DNA of 64,000 nt from Setaria digitata. Lineage: Eukaryota > Nematoda > Chromadorea > Rhabditida > Setariidae. Position 1 is the first letter of the stretch, and every line of letters starts with the position of its first letter. The position numbers were made by a program, and so were the translations under genes. The notes beneath the pieces were generated by a model. The model did no database searches and was not told the origin of the DNA. It worked only from the letters and a program-made list of their open reading frames with translations. The DNA is taken from the NCBI GenBank assembly GCA_003640385.1, contig RCAB01000195.1, positions 44,233 through 108,232 of the forward strand, given 5' to 3'. Shown piece after piece: positions 52,196-64,000 of the stretch.

Positions 52196-54784
52196 TCATT
52201 TTTTCAATTAAATTGCCGTCTAGTTTAGTTAGTTAGCTATGCTAGACCTAGAAAAAATAATGCAGAGGAGACGAGGCAAATACATTATGAATGTGTTGCA
52301 AATGAAATTTCAATACTCTCGAGAAAGGACGACTGAAAATGAATAGAAATTTTAGATCAAAATGAAATATGTTTCGGAAAATTATCCTTTTTTTTTATAT
52401 CTTTTCCTATTTCAATTATTGCATGAATTTTTTCGCATTTCCATTTTGCTTTTTCTTTCTTTTTTATCTTTTCCTCATTCACTGTACAATTATTTTTGTT
52501 ACAAAAAAAAAAGGCAAAAACTTCATTGAAAAAGTTTTATTTCATTTGCCTTTTCTTTCTAATTTTATGCTCCTATTGAACTAATTAGCTTTGCTATTTG
52601 TTGCACATTTGTTGTTTAATATTTTGATAGAAGAAAAGTATCACAAGTAATTAAGTACAATAATGCAAGTAACTCCTCTAAGCTTCATGAGGAAAGGAAA
52701 GATAATTCGTTAAAATATGATATATGATGAATTAATTCATTGATAATATGATATGATAAATTGATTAATTTATTGATTTATTATGGATAATTTTGCTAAT
52801 TTTTGAAGGACAACGTTGTTCATCTCCTCTTATTAATTATTGAAGAAGAAATAGTTACTATTCATAATATTCATTGTTGAAATTCTCTATAAAAGATATT
52901 TCAGTGTGAAATTCTAAATTTTAATTCGAAAACAGATATTTGAGGACTAATAATCCAAATTCAGTAATGATTTATATTAAAAAAAAGTCATCGTATCAGT
53001 GAAGAAAAAGGAGCAAAGTTTCTTATTTAACCAAATATCATAATTACAAATAATCAATAATATTATTTTCCATAATATTAGTAATAATAGTTAGAATGAT
53101 AAGTGAATAATTTTAAACATCTATACACTTGAAATAAATTATATCAAGTGAATATTACGATTATGAATTATTTTTAAATATAACGATATTCTCATCCGTT
53201 AGTGCTTTCAAATGAGCAGAAGTTGAACTCACGATTAATTGACATTATTATTCAAATTAATTAGATGAGAAGATAATTGTATGAATTTCTTACCGGCAAA
53301 AAAAAAAAAAAGGCATATACCTACTGAACAGGAAAATAATGAATAAGGAATTATATTTAAGTATAAAAGTATTAGACTATTAGAATTGGATGGAACAGAT
53401 GTGCGTTTTAATGGTGCAACAGATGTGATTGATCAATTTGGGTAATCATAAATTGTACGTGATGAATAAAAATAACAAATATTTTACGATTAAATAATTT
53501 CAATTAGAGGCAATTAATTAGAGGCAAGGCTTTTACTTTTTTTTTTTAGCCTCTTCTCCAAAGAAAAAGAAAAGATTCTTTTCATCAGTTGTTACATCCA
53601 ATCATTGATTAAGTGATACTAATTTGAGGAATTTCTTTTATCTATCACAATTTCAAGCTATTCTTAAAATGGAGTGAATTTTAAACGTAGTTTATATTTG
53701 AGAGAGAGAGAGAAAAAAAAAAGAAGCATGCGTAAAAAAGAAACGTACGTGATATATATAATGCGTATGCAAGGCTAAGTAATCTAATTTAGTGATATTT
53801 TAAACGGAATGTTAGTCGTTGACTACTCATAATCATACATTTCAGTTTTAAAATCATTTTGTAGACAGATTTCAAGTTTGAAATTTTAAAATTCTAAGTA
53901 AAAAAGTGAAATTTCAGAAAAAAAAAAACAAGCAAAATAAAACTGGTGTAAATAAATTTGTGGCAAAAAGGAAGAAGAAATTCAAACAAATTGAAATGCA
54001 ATGAAAAAAGTTGCTGAGAAAAGAAGGAAAAAGGTAAATTGGAAAATTCGAATATTTGCTGAAATTTGACAATATGTGAAGGTAAACAAATTTAAAATAT
54101 CAAAAAATAGGGGCAATTTAAAATTGCACAAATATGAATGGATTGTAGAAATAAGGAATAATGCTTCTTGATTAGTTGTAAAATAAAAACTCATTCTTTT
54201 TCTCAGCCAAATACCAATAATTTATTCCATTTCATACTTGCAGCAAGGAAATAACACTTGAAATTACTGGAAAAGACAAAAAAAATTGTTTGCAGTTGTG
54301 AAGTGAGAAAGAGAAATTAATTGCGAATTAAATTTTAGGAAAGAAATGATACATTAATTTGTTCTTTTTGTTAATTAATGCTTAATTAGCACTAAGTGAA
54401 GACGCAAAATAATGAGAGAAATGAGAAACAATGAGAATGAAATGAAATAACAATGAGAGAAACAAAAAATTGACGAAATAGCCGAACAAATAAATAAATG
54501 AGCAACAAAATAAACAAACAAACAGACGACGAAATAAACAAACAAAAGGCATGAATGAAAACAATGTGTTATTTCCATTACATATAATTCATGTGGAAAA
54601 AAAGAACAAGCATTGTGGTTATAGGACAGGAAAAAGAGAAGTGAGTAGAATGAGATGAGGAAGAGGGAAGAGAACTGCGAGGAAAGAGAACAGAGAGGCA
54701 GAGGACGGTGAAATAGGTAACTGTCACAGCAATTCAAGGCCGTCATCCAATTTAACCCATTTTCGACCAGCAATCATTTCAGAT

Positions 54785-55128
54785 ATTATATTCCATTTCA
54801 TATTACAATTACATGTCACGTACCCAATGCGTTATTGCAACATTTTATATTATATTCCATTTCATATTACAATTACATGTCACGTACCCAATGCATTATT
54901 GCAACATTTTATATTATATTCCATTTCATATTACAATTACATGTCACGTACCGAATGCATTATTGCAACATTTTATATTATATTCCATTTCATATTACAA
55001 TTACATGTCACGTACCCAATGCATTATTGCAACATTTTATATTATATTCCATTTCATATTACAATTACATGTCACGTACCCAATGCATTATTGCAACATT
55101 TTATATTATATTCCATTTCATATTACAT
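54785..55128. repeat. 64-bp minisatellite, about 5.3 copies
   Basis: TTCCATTTCATATTACA recurs at 54791, 54855, 54919, 54983, 55047 and 55111, exactly 64 bases apart. Five units are complete and the sixth is cut off. Only a few positions differ (GCG for GCA in the first unit, ACCG for ACCC in the third). The unit has no stop codon in any plus-strand frame, so three overlapping artificial open frames of 109-126 codons appear. Confidence 0.97.
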
Positions 55129-57085
55129 ATCACATATTGTACGTCGCAGTTCATCTTAGAATAAAATTCGATGATATTAATCAAATATTGTAATATTCTA
55201 TATCACACGGCGTATAATATCATGTATTATGCTGTAAATTAAGTTCATATTCCATTTTATATTAAATTATATAGCATGTCAAATATTCTATATTTTATCA
55301 TATACATTTTTTATCGTACTTATTACATTATATTCATATTTATATTGCATTATTATTGTATGATATTATATAATACATGTACTGCATAATATTATTATTG
55401 ATTACATATTATATTTACACTGTTATATATCATAATTTACTATATTTTATATTATTTCACCATATGTTATTAATTCCTACAGTTAATTGAATGCTATGTA
55501 AAACATACATATTGCTTATTATTATGCAATAATATGCATGAAATAATTAGTATTTTCTATAACATCCTATGTCTTATTTTTAGATTATAATTACATATTT
55601 CTTTATTTTATTTTGTGTTATATCGAAAAAAAAAAAAAAAAAATTATAAATTGCATTGTATAATGCAATGGAATGTTTCTTTTATACTAAATTGTCGAAT
55701 TGATTTTATATTACACTGTGCAATGTGAATTATTTCCTATCTTATATAACCAATTTATCGCTTTCAGTAATTTCGTAAAAAAAAAAAAAAAAAAGGATTA
55801 GTATGAATGATTAACTCATTCGTTATCCTTTTTATGAATTTTGAAATAGGCAATTAATAACTAACTGTTAGACGAATGCTGAGCAACTATTTTTTTTTTT
55901 TTTTTTATTTCGATGAATTTAAAATGACAGTTTTACTAAAATAGCAAATAATTTGGAATTTATATTTATTCATGTGATTTAATGATCAAATTGCAATGGA
56001 AAATGATTGATCAAATTATGTGCGCGTATTACTTTTAGTGCTCAATAAAACACAGTTAATGATTGGAAAGGAAAGTGAAATTTTAATTAGAAAATTCTGC
56101 TGTAAAACTGTATTTTAATTTTTTTGTTTCAGAAATTTGAACTTTTACCTCCCTCTCATTTTTTTTTTTTTTCTTTAGAGTTTTCTTTATTTCCTTAAAT
56201 TGAAACAAAACAAGGATAGAAAATGAAATGAAAATTTTTAATTTCACTAAACTACGCAGCAAAATGATCAGTTGGCAATAATATGCGTATTTGTTGGGAT
56301 AGTTTAAAGGAAAAAAAAAAAATATTTTGTTCATCGTAATAGAAAAACACAAAGTTCAAATCTTTGGTTTTGAAATTTCCACAAATCAGTGAACTGACAT
56401 TTCAAATCGATGCACCAACTGCTTACTCATTCTATTGCTCGGAAATTAAATTAATTAATCAATGATAATATGGCCATCACTAATTCATAATTTCACTTAT
56501 ATGTTAGCCTGATCATTTATTTGTTCAAATAGGCAAATTAACATTAGTCGCGATCGATCGCTTAAAATCGCGTAATTAATCGCTTAATTAATTGACTTCG
56601 ATGATAAAAGCAATGAAAAAAATTAGCAAAAAAGGCAAATTTTTACAGCCTGAAAATTAAAATTATTAATTTATAACATTTTATTTAAATTAACACTATT
56701 TAATGAATTAATTTTTTGTCATGAGATTCCCTAACATAAATATTTTTCCAGTTGGATAAAGGAATTTTATGAATTACGAAAACTTTGCAAATATTGCCTT
56801 TCCAAGAAATGAGAAAATTTCTCGGTTAATTTCTGTTATCAAATTTTTAATTGAAATTTTAAAGAAGAGATCATGGAAGAAATTATTGCGAAAAGTAAGT
56901 AAATAATTCTAAAATGATTTGATTTCCAATTAATATTTACAATTTTCTTTTTTAGTAACAGAAAAAGTAACTAATAATTTTGTATTAGTGGAAGAAATTC
57001 AAGTATGCCAAAAGAAAAAGTACCGCAAAGGAAAATGACATGTTTCTGTTATGTTGAATTAGGAGAAAAATGAATTAACTGCGGG

Positions 57086-57098
57086 AGGTCAGAGGTCA
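57086..57098 (+). promoter_or_regulatory. Perfect DR1 nuclear-receptor motif
   Basis: AGGTCA-G-AGGTCA is two consensus half-sites in direct repeat with a one-base spacer, within a GC-richer patch (57080-57150). DR1 is the known binding arrangement for RXR/HNF4-type receptors. Which gene it would serve is unknown. Confidence 0.4.
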
Positions 57099-58604
57099 GC
57101 CGACAAAGTCATCATGCTAGCATTATGAGGGATAATCCTAAAGCACAAGTCTTTCCAGTTGACTTTGCTAAAACTTTATTTACACATCAAATATTCAACA
57201 GGTTGATTGACAGATTCTAAATGTCGTTGCAAATCAATCATTGTTATTTGACAGGAGTGAAATTAAAATTTCAATGCTTTGAAATTTTATAGTTTGCCAT
57301 AAAAAATTTCATCACAAATTTTCTACAAAACAAACTTTGACAACTTATTATCATTGGTTAAAAAATATGTGAAATTATTGTTCATTTCATTCCATTTCAA
57401 ATTGAATAATTTGAAATTTATTTTTCGTTTTCTAATTTTTTTTCTTTTGTTTTTGTTTACGTAATAGCTAAGTGGTATCATTGAGATACTATGATTGCAT
57501 TTGAAATGAAATTCAAATTTTCAGAATATGAATGCTTAACATTTAATTTGTTCATTTCATTCCATTTCAAATCAAATAACTCTAAACTTTTTCTACAATT
57601 TAGCTCTGTATGTTTGAAAAAGTAAATGAAACAGCATGCAATATTTAATCTGTTACTTTTTTAATTTTTTATCCTTTTTTTTTTGGTTAAAACTTTCCAA
57701 AATAGTAATTTCAGAAAAGTATCAAACATTATTTAATGATTTTTTTTTTTTTCGCTTCCAACATATATATTATTTATTATTAATTTTTGAAAATTTTCGT
57801 CCTCGTTTTTCCTTGCAATTTCAAACTTTTCTTTTAAATATTTTCTTGCTTTTTCTCTCGTCATATCTGTCAATTTTCTAAAACACTGAAAGGAAAAGAG
57901 GTAACACATCTAATTACTGTATTAATTATGCGATTATTAGTTGAAGAGAAAAAGAAATGAAATAACAGCGATAAAATATTGCAAAAAAAAAAAATATTTT
58001 TCTTAATTATTACATTAATTTACTTTTTTTTTATTTACACTTTTCTTAAAAATAAAAAAAAAAAAAATCTCTTTCTTTTTCCCCTCACTTTCTCTCTTTT
58101 CGCTCAAAAAAAAAAAAAAAAAAAAGAGAATACACGCAGTAGTCACGCAAATTTGGAAATTCACAAACGTATACGAATACACGTGTACATATGCACAAAC
58201 GTACAAATATGGATACACGTTTGTGTATATAGCATACACGTACGTGGGCAATAGTAGAAAGGAACTATACAACTGAAGAGGAAGGGAGTATGGTTAATAA
58301 GATGGAAAAAAGCATGCAATTAATTGATGGGGAGAGAAAGGAAGTGTGGAAGGGAACAGTAGCCTAATTAGAAGGTAATGGGCCAAAAAAAAAAAAAATG
58401 AAAGGAGCAAAGAAATTTATGGTAATGTGACATGGAGGGATTAATGAAACTGACTACTGAATATGCCGTAATTACCCTTTTATATAGTATATAAAATTTC
58501 GTCTCCATGAGTGAATGCTTAAATTGACGTATTTTGTCAATTTGCGTTAATATCAATTCTTCTTCAAATGGCATTCTTTTTCTGCCTTTCTTTTCCCTTT
58601 TCCC

Positions 58605-58637
58605 TCCCTCTTCCCTCTCTCTCTCTCTCTCTCTCTT
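58605..58637. repeat. CT microsatellite
   Basis: CCTCTTCCCTCTCTCTCTCT-type tract ending with a pure CT run. Confidence 0.85.
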
Positions 58638-59411
58638 TCAATTATTTGTGACATGGAAGAGAATGAGATATATATAACTGTAATGAGCATTCATTCATTC
58701 ATTCCATCCATTCAAAAATACTCTAAATGCTAATTAGCATGCAAATGCCTCATCACATTGTAGTATTTAGCACAGAAAATTTATCAATTCATATTATTCA
58801 TTCCAATCATAAAAATATTTTGGACAATGATTATCATGATAACAAAAGATGGTTTATCATTATAGCGAAAAAATAGATTGCTGTGCTACGAAGAAAAAAG
58901 AAGTTGTTAGCACAGTGTGGAGGGTGGAATAATTGTTAAAAGATACAGAATTATTTCAAAAAAAAAGTGATATAAAGTATGATAATTGCAATATCAAAAC
59001 GGTTATCAAAATATCGAAAATTAATTAATCACAGAAAGATAACTGTTTTAACAAAAGACAAAAAAAGAAAAGAAAAAGGAAAAAATTTGCTTCAAAAAAG
59101 AAAGAAAAAAAAAAACCCGAAGAGTGCACCATTTGAAATTTATAAAATTTATTTTTAATTATGGTGCTAATAAGTAACTAAAACTCTCATACAATGTTAT
59201 CAGTGATTTGCTAATCAGTCTTCAAATGATTGCTATCACATAGTCTTATTGCTGATAGTAATAGATCGATCTCACTGATTGATCTCAGGATGAAAAAAAA
59301 ATCTATTCTGAGGAATTCAGCATCCGATCGTTATTTGTATTATCATTTCATAGCTCACAACCGAATCTTAAAATAGTGAATAATTAAAGTGAATAAATAT
59401 ATAATTAAATG

Positions 59412-59442
<31 letters not shown>

Positions 59443-59694
59443 GATTTATGCTTATGGAGGAATTTTCATTGAATTACTTGAAATTTTTGTCTCATTTTAC
59501 TTAACTATTTGAAATTTGAAAAGTTTGAGTTAAATTAACTTAAATTATCTGCGCTTAAAGTTTAAACTATCCCATCTCCAACGGTTCCTCATCAATCGCT
59601 GTAATATTTCAAACCTGACCTTCTATCAAATGAAGGAAATTGTGTTATCTGCAGTAGATACGAACAAGCTAAACTAATTAAGCTAACCCGATCT

Positions 59695-59735
59695 ACCGGG
59701 GAATTCCCGGTATATAGCGGGAAAACTCCCGGAGG
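59695..59735. promoter_or_regulatory. Near-palindrome ACCGGGGAATTCCCGGT plus GGGAAAACTCCCGG
   Basis: Two G/C-rich motifs lie about 10 bases apart in AT-rich DNA. The first contains GGGGAATTCCC and the second GGGAAAACTCC, both resembling Rel/NF-kappaB sites. Function is inferred from the motif only. Confidence 0.3.
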
Positions 59736-59900
59736 AGTGAATCAATAGATATAGTGTGTGTAATTATAAGGTGGTGGTATTATCATATTTATCACAGCTG
59801 AATTAAACAACTGATCTGCTCAGACAGTACGAATACATGTAGCATTTATCATACCGTTTTGGTCAATGCATAATGAAAGTTTAACAAATCATCGCAGACC

Positions 59901-59975
59901 ATGATAGGTGGGGAACTGAACTCACAAGCTCCCGTAGCGTAAAGTTAGTATCACACTGAGCTATGAACACTGTTT
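59901..59975 (-). repeat. tRNA-derived SINE fragment or tRNA pseudogene
   Basis: The minus strand reads TAGCTCAGTGTGATACTAAC (A-box-like, near 59963-59944). Then, with tRNA-like spacing, come ACGGGAGCTTGTGAG and a B-box-like AGTTCAGTTCCCC ending near 59911. The order and distance of the two RNA polymerase III boxes match a tRNA, but the cloverleaf stems are poor and the B-box has about three mismatches. I read it as a decayed tRNA copy or a SINE head. No poly(A)-type tail or target duplication was demonstrated. Confidence 0.45.
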
Positions 59976-61013
59976 TGGATTTAGCATTATTTAATAATCA
60001 ATTACTGATAAACCGATTTTTTGAGTTATTGTTTAATAATCGTTCTAGATAGAAAAAAAAAAAATTTATTCATTCTTTTTCCTTTCTTTTTGACTGAACA
60101 ATAAAATAATTACAGTAGGAGATTAATTAATAAGCATACAAAAATAAAAACGAAAAAAAAAAATAAATACATTTATTCAGTGGCAATAAATGATATTTCA
60201 GAAGCAAAAAGTAAAAGGATATACTAAATAATATCAGAAATTTCTAGTTGTGATAAATTGATAAATAATTGATAGATAATTGGTAAATTAATAATTAATA
60301 ATTGAAAATTAATTTTCAATTTTGAATGGAAGTAAATTAAATGCATTCCACTTGTAAATCTAAATCTGTTCATCAATATCAGTAGTTCTTATCAGTATTG
60401 AAATAATGCAGAATGTGGGAAAATAATAGTTAACAGTGATATGAAACATTGCTTTATTCATTCAAATTAATTCAAATTCTAAATTAAACAAATTAAATTG
60501 CGAAAAAAAATTAATTAATAGGTAATTATTTGAAGAAACTCAAATTCATGCAAAAAAAAATTATTAATGACAGATAATAATAATGATAATAATAGTAATA
60601 GTTATAATAATAAATAGCAATAAAAACAAAGAAAATAATAACAGAAAATAATAAAAAAAAAAAAAATAGCAATATTAATCATAATAACAAGCAATAATGA
60701 TGAATACAAAATAATAATAATAAATAATGGATAAATGAAGTGAATTATTGAAATGTGTGATAGATGAGCTTTAAGAGGCAAAAAAAAAAACGAAGGAGGA
60801 AAAGGGATGATGGAAGATGGAAAGACTGAAATCTGGCTAATTTGATAAATCATAGACTAGACTTTATGCTAGGAGATATATTTGGCTAGACTGATTGCGT
60901 AATAGACCAATGGAAAGCTCAGAAGTGTCACTTAACCACTTTCTCTAAAGTATTACCACAACAATGCAATGAATACTTCTTTTGTTGAATGGAGCAAAAA
61001 ATAACTATTTCTT

Positions 61014-61022
61014 CCTTCTCCC

Positions 61023-61057
<35 letters not shown>

Positions 61058-61242
61058 TCCAATACCTTAAAAGATTGGCAATCTTACGAATAATTCAAAA
61101 TTGCTGTTGATGAATTCATTTTTATTTCTACTCACAGGAAAGCTTTCAAAATGTCAAATGAAGAAGTCTTACTATTATTACAGTATGAGCGCGTGTGAGA
61201 AAGAGAGAGAGAGACAGAGAGGGACAGAGAGAGAGAGAGCAA
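61014..61242. repeat. Inverted CT / AG microsatellite pair
   Basis: A CT tract at about 61014-61058 and an AG tract at about 61198-61240 lie in opposite orientation, separated by about 140 bases. Confidence 0.8.
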
Positions 61243-62476
61243 GGAATTTCATAAAAAATAGAAAAATCTTTTCGGATTCTGAATTTTTTTGACCACTTAA
61301 AGTGTCAAAAGCCGATTTATTTCCATTTGCTTTGATTAAAATCGAGGAAAAAAAAAAAGAAGCAAAAATTTCTGTATATAAAGATATTATAAATTTCAGG
61401 AATGAAAAAAAAAAAAAAAAAAAAACAAAAATCTGAGATTCTGAATCTCTTGATGAATTCATTTCATTTGACAAAGAATGGCCATTTTGGCAATGATAAG
61501 TATTGGAAAATTTCTTCTTTCTTGATTTTAATATATTTTATTATAATATTAGCGATAACAATAACAGTAAAGCTGAAATTCTGAATTTTTTTGAAGTGAT
61601 AAAAATAATCACACTTATCCAATCATTGCATGATATTTTAATGATAATAATTAAAAAATGGATAGAAAAAAAAGCAATTATTATTTCAACTTTTAATCAT
61701 TCAGTTCTTGGATAGAATAATTTTCCTTTCCTTCGCTAATTTAGTTTCTTTCTCTGACACTATTTCCTTCGTCTTCTTCTTATTCTTTTGTAATCGCTTC
61801 CCTACTATATTCGGTTGCAATTTGTCGATTTTCCGGATTTTCCGGCTGTATGCAGTTTTCCTTACTTTATGGATAATTACTTACGTCTATTTCACTTGCC
61901 TACTTCTCTCACTTCAAAAATTATTTCCGTACTTTCTTTCACATCTGAATTCGTTCAACTTTAGTGCTAGTAAAAAGTTCGAAATTTCGGAGAGATTAAG
62001 TAATTCTGTTCTTTCTTGTGACAGGTTTCATTTTGAATAATAAAGATAATTGTTTGTCATTCTTTGAATGTGTTATTTTAAGATGATTTCAATTCCGGAT
62101 GCCATAATTTCATTGTTATCTATTTTTCTTTGGGTTATTTATCCGCTGACGAGAAAAATTCATCAAAATTTTAAATTAAATAAAGTATGAAATTTCGTGT
62201 AATTGAATGAAGTAAAATATGTAGCTTGATTTTGTTATTTTTTTTTCCACAAATTTAACTAATTTTTAAATTATAATTGAAAAATTTATGCATTAAAATT
62301 TTCAATTCTAGATATGATGGTTAAAGTTTTCCTCAGGTATAGTAGCCAAACAAATCAATGGATATAATGCCCAGTTGAATGATCATCAGCTACTGTAGCC
62401 AATTAGGCCTTTCAGTATGCAAGATACACTAAATTTGGAGAAAAAGAAAAGTGCCAAAAGAAAGAAAGAAGTATAA

Positions 62477-62635
62477 TTTATCCGCAGGATTCACGGTGAC
62501 AAACACGCGACACAGCAGGTGACTGCAGCAGAGGATCGGATTACTATCCTCGTTCAAAGGATATCATTGTTTCAGATCAGCGAAGGACTTTTCCAACAAA
62601 TTTTTCTCTTGCAGATATCTAGTAGCAGAAAGTAA
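62477..62635 (+). pseudogene. Tc1/mariner-like transposase fragment (helix-turn-helix region)
   Basis: An ATG-less open stretch ending at TAA (62633-62635) reads RRIHGDKHATQQVTAAEDR, then an ILVQR...LFQQIF pattern. In Tc1-like transposases a (T/P)xAAEDR-type motif marks the start of the second DNA-binding helix bundle, followed by a similar spacing of hydrophobic and QQ residues. The match is by eye and ungapped over about 35 residues. There is no catalytic DDE region, no ATG and no terminal repeat, so if real it is a dead fragment. It is locally GC-richer than its surroundings. Confidence 0.4.
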
Positions 62636-64000
62636 TGACAAATGAGTAAATAAATAATTAGACCAAATTAACTTTTGTCCAGTGATAGATAAATTTGGCC
62701 AGTTTCAGCAAATGAATGAAAGAATACTTTGGTTTCAAGAAAAAATATCACAATAAATCTTAGCTTGAAGATTTAACTAAAACTTCATGTTGTTAAAGAA
62801 GGAAAACGAATTGCTGATTGATTACTGTTAATTAATTAATGATCAATTAATGCTTTAATTTGTGTTGCAATTACAATCACTTCTCATGCTAAGATAGTTT
62901 GCAATAATTGTATGCTATTTTTGCTAACTGATAAATTAAAGCTTATTGATAGCAGTATATTTTTTTAAAATATTTTTAATTAATAAAGTTTCTCAATTAG
63001 CAATACACTTATTTTATAATTTAACACATTCTATATTATCATATTTCATGTCTGTTTTTGAATTATTTCATTATTTCAATATTTTTATTTTCTCTTTGTT
63101 TTAACCAAACAATTAATAAATAAATGAAAATTGTTGAGGAAAATTTCCTTCAAACAAATGAAATATATTGACAGTGCTATGAACAATTCGATACAAATTT
63201 CACAATTGCATAAAAATAGTAAAAATGATTTGATCAATAATAATACCTTTACATTGCTGCTTACAATAAAACTCAAAGAAAATTTCAAAAGTTTACTTAC
63301 TTCTCAGCAGACATTTTTATCCAGTAAATAAAACTAAAAATAACGCTTTTGCTGAACAAATGACACTCACTAATATTCCTACTAATAAGACTAAATGATA
63401 TTTTGAATGGTAAGTTAACGAAATTTAATGATATTTTCGTTTACCAAATAAGAATTGAACTTGCTTTGCATATGTGGAACTTCTGTTTGGGACAGCTACT
63501 GATTTTTAGCCTTCTTCTTTTTTTTTGGTAACTAATGAGTAAATAAACTGATCTAGACACTTCTGATAATGTTCCCAACTACAAATACGAATATCTCTTG
63601 AAATTAATTAATGTCAAGGTTCAAAGTGGCCGCTTGGGAAGTTCATCAGTTCGAAGTCAATTTATGACAATACTTTTGGAAGAGAAATGTGAGATCAACA
63701 ATGACATGACGATAAATTTTGAATTAATTAATAAATTGGCTAGCTAATTAACAAATATTTAAAATGTCGGTCTATAAGGAACTCAAATAAAAAGAAAAAA
63801 CATACATATTGATTGAAAAATAGCAAAAAAAATTAGTGATTAATATTTTTTATCGTCCAAATAGTAGATTGCACTCGTAATTCAAAATGTAATTTAAAAA
63901 AAAAAGAAAAGAAAAATGCGAATGGAATTTAGAAATTTTTAAAAGGATAGGAATTTTGATATGTAGAAATTTAAAGTAAAATTAGTTATTTAATCGATGG

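Larger units (their letters stand above)
37086..64000. other. No convincing protein gene; repeat-rich DNA upstream of AGAP
   Basis: I checked this 27-kb stretch on both strands and found no recognisable protein domain outside a short transposase-like fragment. Open frames are translations of AG, TG or 64-bp repeats, or A/T runs. The GC-richer patches at 42800-42960, 46510-46770, 50440-50600, 57080-57150 and 59690-59740 are the places where untranslated exons or regulatory DNA could hide. Confidence 0.6.

Noticed and set aside
54813..55193. Three overlapping 109-126-codon plus-strand frames
   Set aside because: They are the same 64-bp minisatellite unit read in three frames.
61708..62040. 110-codon plus-strand frame, Phe/Leu-rich
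   Set aside because: It comes from a T-rich stretch, so hydrophobicity is explained by base composition. No family is recognised, although TTCCGG motifs there are mildly notable.
1..64000. CRISPR array, bacterial operon, prophage or viral insertion
   Set aside because: The window has introns, eukaryotic base composition and repeats, and no regularly spaced direct repeats with unique spacers or viral-type long frames.

Overview
This is a eukaryotic, very AT-rich, gene-poor window. It shows canonical GT-AG introns, dense A/T homopolymer runs and many microsatellites. The one gene I can prove is the 5' half of an Arf GTPase-activating protein of the AGAP (centaurin-gamma) family, on the minus strand. 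Its protein sequence and its mixed short and very long introns fit a nematode (C. elegans orthologue cnt-2). The phylum is an inference, because no rRNA, mitochondrial or spliced-leader sequence is present to settle it.

Layout. The gene runs right to left. A conserved first exon (36840-37026) is followed by an intron of about 23.3 kb, exon 2 (13492-13550), an intron of about 8.4 kb, and then four closely spaced exons (5037-5124, 4781-4869, 3646-3786, 2810-2948). Together these encode 234 residues: the AGAP N-terminal helix region plus nearly the whole GTP-binding-protein-like domain, with its P-loop, DEG, TQD and CSTYGLN motifs. The last exon ends mid-codon at a splice donor. The PH, ArfGAP and ankyrin portions must therefore lie left of base 1. 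Two further ATG exons inside the long first intron (30445-30586 and 14289-14874) end in the same reading phase as the conserved first exon. They are good candidates for alternative promoters giving different N-termini.

From 37 kb to 64 kb I find no convincing protein gene. This part holds repeats: a perfect (AG)36 tract, a 64-bp minisatellite, several decayed tandem repeats, alternating purine-pyrimidine islands rich in ACGTG, a probable tRNA-derived SINE or tRNA pseudogene, and a fragment resembling a Tc1/mariner transposase. It also holds GC-richer patches with regulatory-looking motifs (a perfect DR1 nuclear-receptor site and two kappaB-like sites) that may be upstream control DNA. Six single-N positions lie between near-identical flanks and look like scaffolding artefacts.
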